A stretch of DNA of 64,000 bases, taken from assembly GCA_002423435.1 (NCBI GenBank), contig DIWE01000039.1:36837-100836 (forward strand), in the 5' to 3' direction. Made by a program: the position numbers and the translations under genes. Source of the DNA: Clostridiales bacterium UBA6114. GTDB lineage: Bacteria > Bacillota > Clostridia > Oscillospirales > Butyricicoccaceae. The notes beneath the pieces are model-generated. The model searched no databases. It saw nothing but the letters and a program-made list of their open reading frames with translations, and was not told the DNA's origin. Below are positions 61,399 to 64,000 of this stretch, piece after piece (within the stretch, counting starts at the first letter, position 1; every line of letters starts with the position of its first letter).

Positions 61399-62445
61399 TT
61401 AATACTTAAAGTCTCTGATGCTTTCGATCAGATCCTTGCCATAGGTGTCATAAAACTGATCGTATACGCTCTCCGTAGCCGCTCTCCAGGCGTCTTTGTC
61501 CGGGTTCTCGTTGATCTCCATTCCCTGTTCCTTCAGAAATTTGATATTTTCCGTTTCGTTGTTGCGGATGAGCTCTTTTTCATAAAGGCCGGCCTTGTGA
61601 GCCGCGTCTTTGATGACGGCCTGGTCCTCGGCGGTAAATTTGTTGAAGGTGTTGGCATTCATCAAAAGGCCCATAACTGTGTAAATGTGTCCGTCAAGCA
61701 CCATGTAATCCTGTACTTCATACATGTTTTCGTCCACCATGGCGAACACAGGCCCCTCCTGACCGTCCACCGTACCGTTGGCGCAGGCCATATATACCTC
61801 GTTAAAGCTCAGCGTCGAAGAGCTGGCGCCGAGAGCCTTCAATGTGGCGGCCTGAATCGGGTTGTCCGGGATGCGGATAAGCAGACCCTTCATATCCTCC
61901 GGGCTGTTGATGGGCTTCTTGCTGTTTACGTAGTGCCGGAAGCCGGAATCCCAGTAGTCCAGCATGACGACACCGTTTTTATCAAGGAGCAGATCCTTAA
62001 ACTGGTCTCCGATTTCGCTGTCGAAAACTGCGTCCACATGCTGGTTGGAATCAAACAGATAGGGAAGGCTGAACACATTGAAGGAGGATTGAAGCTTTGC
62101 GACGGAGCTTGAGCCCACCAGGCACGCGTCCACCGTGCCCATGCTCACGCCTTCGGCCATCTCGCCCTCGCTGCCCAAAGCCGCGCTGTCATACAATTCG
62201 ACCGTTACGCCGCCGTTGGTGTCTTTTTCCACAAGCTCTTTAAAAATGGCAAGCCCCTCATAGAAAAAGGAAGTCTTATTGTGGCTGGTACCCACCTTAA
62301 AGGAAGCGTACGGCGTTTTTTGGGTCCCAGAGGCAGCGGCATCGCCGGTCTCGGTGGCCGCCTCTGTGCCGTTGCCGGAACAGCCGGTAAATGCAAAGCA
62401 AAAAACCAGAACAGTAATCAGCGCCGGACATATCATTTTTTTCAT
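61399..62445 (-). CDS. dctP: TRAP transporter substrate-binding lipoprotein 2 (DctP family)
   Basis: This 348-aa binding protein has lipobox FTGCSG. Family blocks are FKVGTSHNKTSFFYEGLAIFKELVEKDTNGGVTVELY, GLLIRIPDNPIQAATLKALGASSSTLSFNEVYMACANGTVDGQEGP and QDYMVLDGHIYT. The carboxylate-binding Arg is in LLIRIPDN. The start at 62445 has AAGGAGAG upstream. It is preceded by the transketolase pair in the same orientation. Confidence 0.92.
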   Translation of the reverse strand: MKKMICPALITVLVFCFAFTGCSGNGTEAATETGDAAASGTQKTPYASFKVGTSHNKTSFFYEGLAIFKELVEKDTNGGVTVELYDSAALGSEGEMAEGVSMGTVDACLVGSSSVAKLQSSFNVFSLPYLFDSNQHVDAVFDSEIGDQFKDLLLDKNGVVMLDYWDSGFRHYVNSKKPINSPEDMKGLLIRIPDNPIQAATLKALGASSSTLSFNEVYMACANGTVDGQEGPVFAMVDENMYEVQDYMVLDGHIYTVMGLLMNANTFNKFTAEDQAVIKDAAHKAGLYEKELIRNNETENIKFLKEQGMEINENPDKDAWRAATESVYDQFYDTYGKDLIESIRDFKY

Positions 62446-62458
62446 CAGAATTCTCTCC

Positions 62459-63400
62459 TTACTTTTTATATTTGATAAGTTGCATCGCCGCTTCCACAAT
62501 GTTTTCCGTGTCGATCCCCATACACCCGCGCAGATAGGCCATGTTTCCTACTTCTCCGAACCGGTCCAAAATCCCCAGCCGTTTTAAGGGGACGGGGTAT
62601 TCCTCGCAGAGCGCTTCCGCCACGGCGCCCCCCAATCCGCCGATAACGGTGTGATTTTCAACAGTCACAACAGCCCCCGTCTCCCTAGCCCCCCGAATAA
62701 CCTCCTCTTTATCCAGAGGCTTGATGGTATGCATGTTGACAACACGTGCCCCAATTCCTTTGGAGGCCAGGGCCTCCGCCGCTTTTAAGGTAAAGTTTAT
62801 CATAATGCCCGATGAAATCAATGTGACGTCGTTTCCTTCGTAAAGGACGTCGGCTTTACCGAGGCGAAACCTGTAGTCTTCCGGGTAATAGTCCCGCGTG
62901 ACGCCCCGGTAATAGCGAAGGTAGGCGGGGCCGTCCAGGGCGACGAGGGCGGGAATCATTTGCTTAAGCTGGACGCCGTCCAAAGGCTCCACCACCGTCA
63001 TGCCCGGAACCGTCCGCATGACCGCGATATCCTCATAGCCCTGATGCGTGCCGCCGTTGATCTCGGCCATAATCCCCGGGCTCAGTCCGACCAATACCGC
63101 ACTTAAGCCCGCATATGCCAGAGAAATGACCGTCTGGTCGAAACAGCGCCGTGTCATGAAAGGGCCGAAGGCGTGAACAAAGGGCTTTTTCCCGCTGGCC
63201 GCCAACCCGGCCGCCACCGAAACCATATTTGCCTCGGCGATACCTGTGTTGAATATCCTGTCCGGATATGCGTCCTCAAAGGGTTTTGTGCCGGATATCT
63301 GCCGTGAGTCCGAATTTAATACAACGATACGCGGGTCCTCTTTTGCAAGGTCGATCAGCGTGTCGCAAAAAACCTTGCGCATTTCGACGTTATTTTCCAT
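62459..63400 (-). CDS. Transketolase-like, C-terminal subunit
   Basis: This 313-aa protein carries the pyrimidine-binding and C-terminal domains: SDSRQISGTKPFEDAYPDRIFNTGIAEANMVSVAAGLAASGKKPF with the catalytic Glu in GIAEAN, then LGILDRFGEVG. It pairs with the N-terminal subunit encoded 20 nt upstream. Split transketolases act in pentose metabolism and in pathways for unusual sugars. Confidence 0.9.
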   Translation of the reverse strand: MENNVEMRKVFCDTLIDLAKEDPRIVVLNSDSRQISGTKPFEDAYPDRIFNTGIAEANMVSVAAGLAASGKKPFVHAFGPFMTRRCFDQTVISLAYAGLSAVLVGLSPGIMAEINGGTHQGYEDIAVMRTVPGMTVVEPLDGVQLKQMIPALVALDGPAYLRYYRGVTRDYYPEDYRFRLGKADVLYEGNDVTLISSGIMINFTLKAAEALASKGIGARVVNMHTIKPLDKEEVIRGARETGAVVTVENHTVIGGLGGAVAEALCEEYPVPLKRLGILDRFGEVGNMAYLRGCMGIDTENIVEAAMQLIKYKK

Positions 63401-63420
63401 ACTGCCCTCCCCTTATCCGC

Positions 63421-64000
63421 CTACGCCAAATCACGCAGGGCGTCGGCCACATCTTCCGGCGATACCGGCATGCTGTGGCATTTTACGGTATTCTCGATTT
63501 TCCTCCAGCCTTTGCCCTTTACGGTGTTCATCACAATCATGCTGGGCAGGTCCGTGCAGGCCTTTGCCGCTTCAATCGCGTTATTAATGGCCTGCATGTC
63601 GTGGCCGTCGATCTCCTGGACGTGCCATCCGAAAGCGCGCCATTTCTCCGCGGCGGAGAGAAGCGAATTGATCTGTTCCAAAGGGCCGTCGATCTGCAGG
63701 CCGTTTTTGTCGAGAAAAGCGATCAGGTTATAAAGCCTCATCTGCCTTGCAAACATGCCGGCTTCCCAGATTTGGCCTTCCTGGCTCTCGCCGTCCCCGA
63801 TAACGCAATATACGTACGCGCCGTTATTGTCCAGTCTGTTTGCCAGAGCCATGCCCGCGGCGGCTGAGAGGCCCTGCCCCAGAGAACCCGTGGTCATATC
63901 CACTCCCTTTGTCAGCTTCATGTCGCAGTGGCTCGGCAGATTGGTTCCCGGCTGATTAAGCGTGGTGATTTCCGACCGGTCAAAGTAGCCCTTCATGGTC
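63421..64000 (-). CDS. Transketolase-like, N-terminal subunit (partial)
   Basis: Only the C-terminal part is in the window; the start lies beyond 64000. Visible are TGSLGQGLSAAAGMALANRL, the thiamine-diphosphate motif GDGESQEGQIWEAGMFA...DKNG, and the domain end KGWRKIENTVKCHSMPVSPEDVADAL. It forms a two-chain transketolase with the next gene. Confidence 0.9.
   Translation of the reverse strand, partial: TMKGYFDRSEITTLNQPGTNLPSHCDMKLTKGVDMTTGSLGQGLSAAAGMALANRLDNNGAYVYCVIGDGESQEGQIWEAGMFARQMRLYNLIAFLDKNGLQIDGPLEQINSLLSAAEKWRAFGWHVQEIDGHDMQAINNAIEAAKACTDLPSMIVMNTVKGKGWRKIENTVKCHSMPVSPEDVADALRDLA

Overview
The window comes from a low-to-medium G+C member of the Firmicutes, class Clostridia, probably an Oscillospirales-type anaerobe. 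The evidence is a Clostridia-style infC-rpmI-rplT operon, a single-chain glycyl-tRNA synthetase, a Firmicutes-type 6S RNA, a NiCo riboswitch, strong AGGAGG ribosome-binding sites, consensus sigma-A promoters, a CIRCE operator, and the absence of respiratory genes. Most of the DNA looks near 50% G+C. An accessory stretch at about 5.5-12 kb is visibly A+T-richer.

Layout. 0-5.4 kb is housekeeping: tRNA-Gly end, dCMP deaminase, infC-rpmI-rplT with an AUU start and leader attenuator, a DUF1292 protein, 6S RNA, a DUF2680 protein, glyS, tRNA-Pro. 5.5-12.1 kb is accessory: a lipoprotein, a YwgA-like/HD phosphohydrolase pair, an XRE repressor divergent from two DUF6809-like paralogues, an immunity-like protein, DUF1801, and a frameshifted gene. 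12.2-16.2 kb holds a redox and sulfur operon (ArsR with a BigR/SqrR-like cysteine pair, rhodanese lipoprotein, methyltransferase, disulfide reductase) and a peroxiredoxin. 16.2-29.3 kb is envelope sensing and small membrane proteins: BlaI, a BlaR1-like protease fused to a degenerate M23 domain, an SLH protein, a CPBP protease, an ECF sigma/anti-sigma pair, and two MITE-like elements.

29.3-37.5 kb is sugar-acid metabolism: two LysR regulators, an enolase-superfamily enzyme, a TRAP transporter, glutamate dehydrogenase. The enzyme and the transporter share a duplicated promoter. 38-41.5 kb is a polyphosphate-type cassette (DUF4956, VTC domain, beta-helix lipoprotein) with 11-bp direct repeats upstream. 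41.5-47.6 kb has an aldo/keto reductase, DsrE, a ClC transporter and the two-gene radical-SAM/TIGR03915 putative DNA-repair module. 47.7-50.6 kb is a NiCo riboswitch controlling a P-type ATPase. 50.6-58.2 kb has DUF3160/FG-GAP exported proteins, Hsp20, an AI-2E-family permease, and ACT-hom-thrB. 58.3-64 kb is a minus-strand cluster: split transketolase, a second TRAP transporter, and an HMG-CoA-lyase-family enzyme.

Two themes cut across the regions. First, hairpin-rich non-coding cassettes sit directly against intrinsic terminators at several loci (8.5, 19.7, 28.8, 45.1, 53.5 and 58.3 kb). One of them occurs twice in opposite orientations. Second, several loci carry readable regulation: the NiCo riboswitch, the ArsR dyad, paired BlaI-type dyads, the XRE-divergon operators, CIRCE, a Pho-like direct repeat, and a shared sugar-acid promoter. 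All assignments are by reading; no database search was run.
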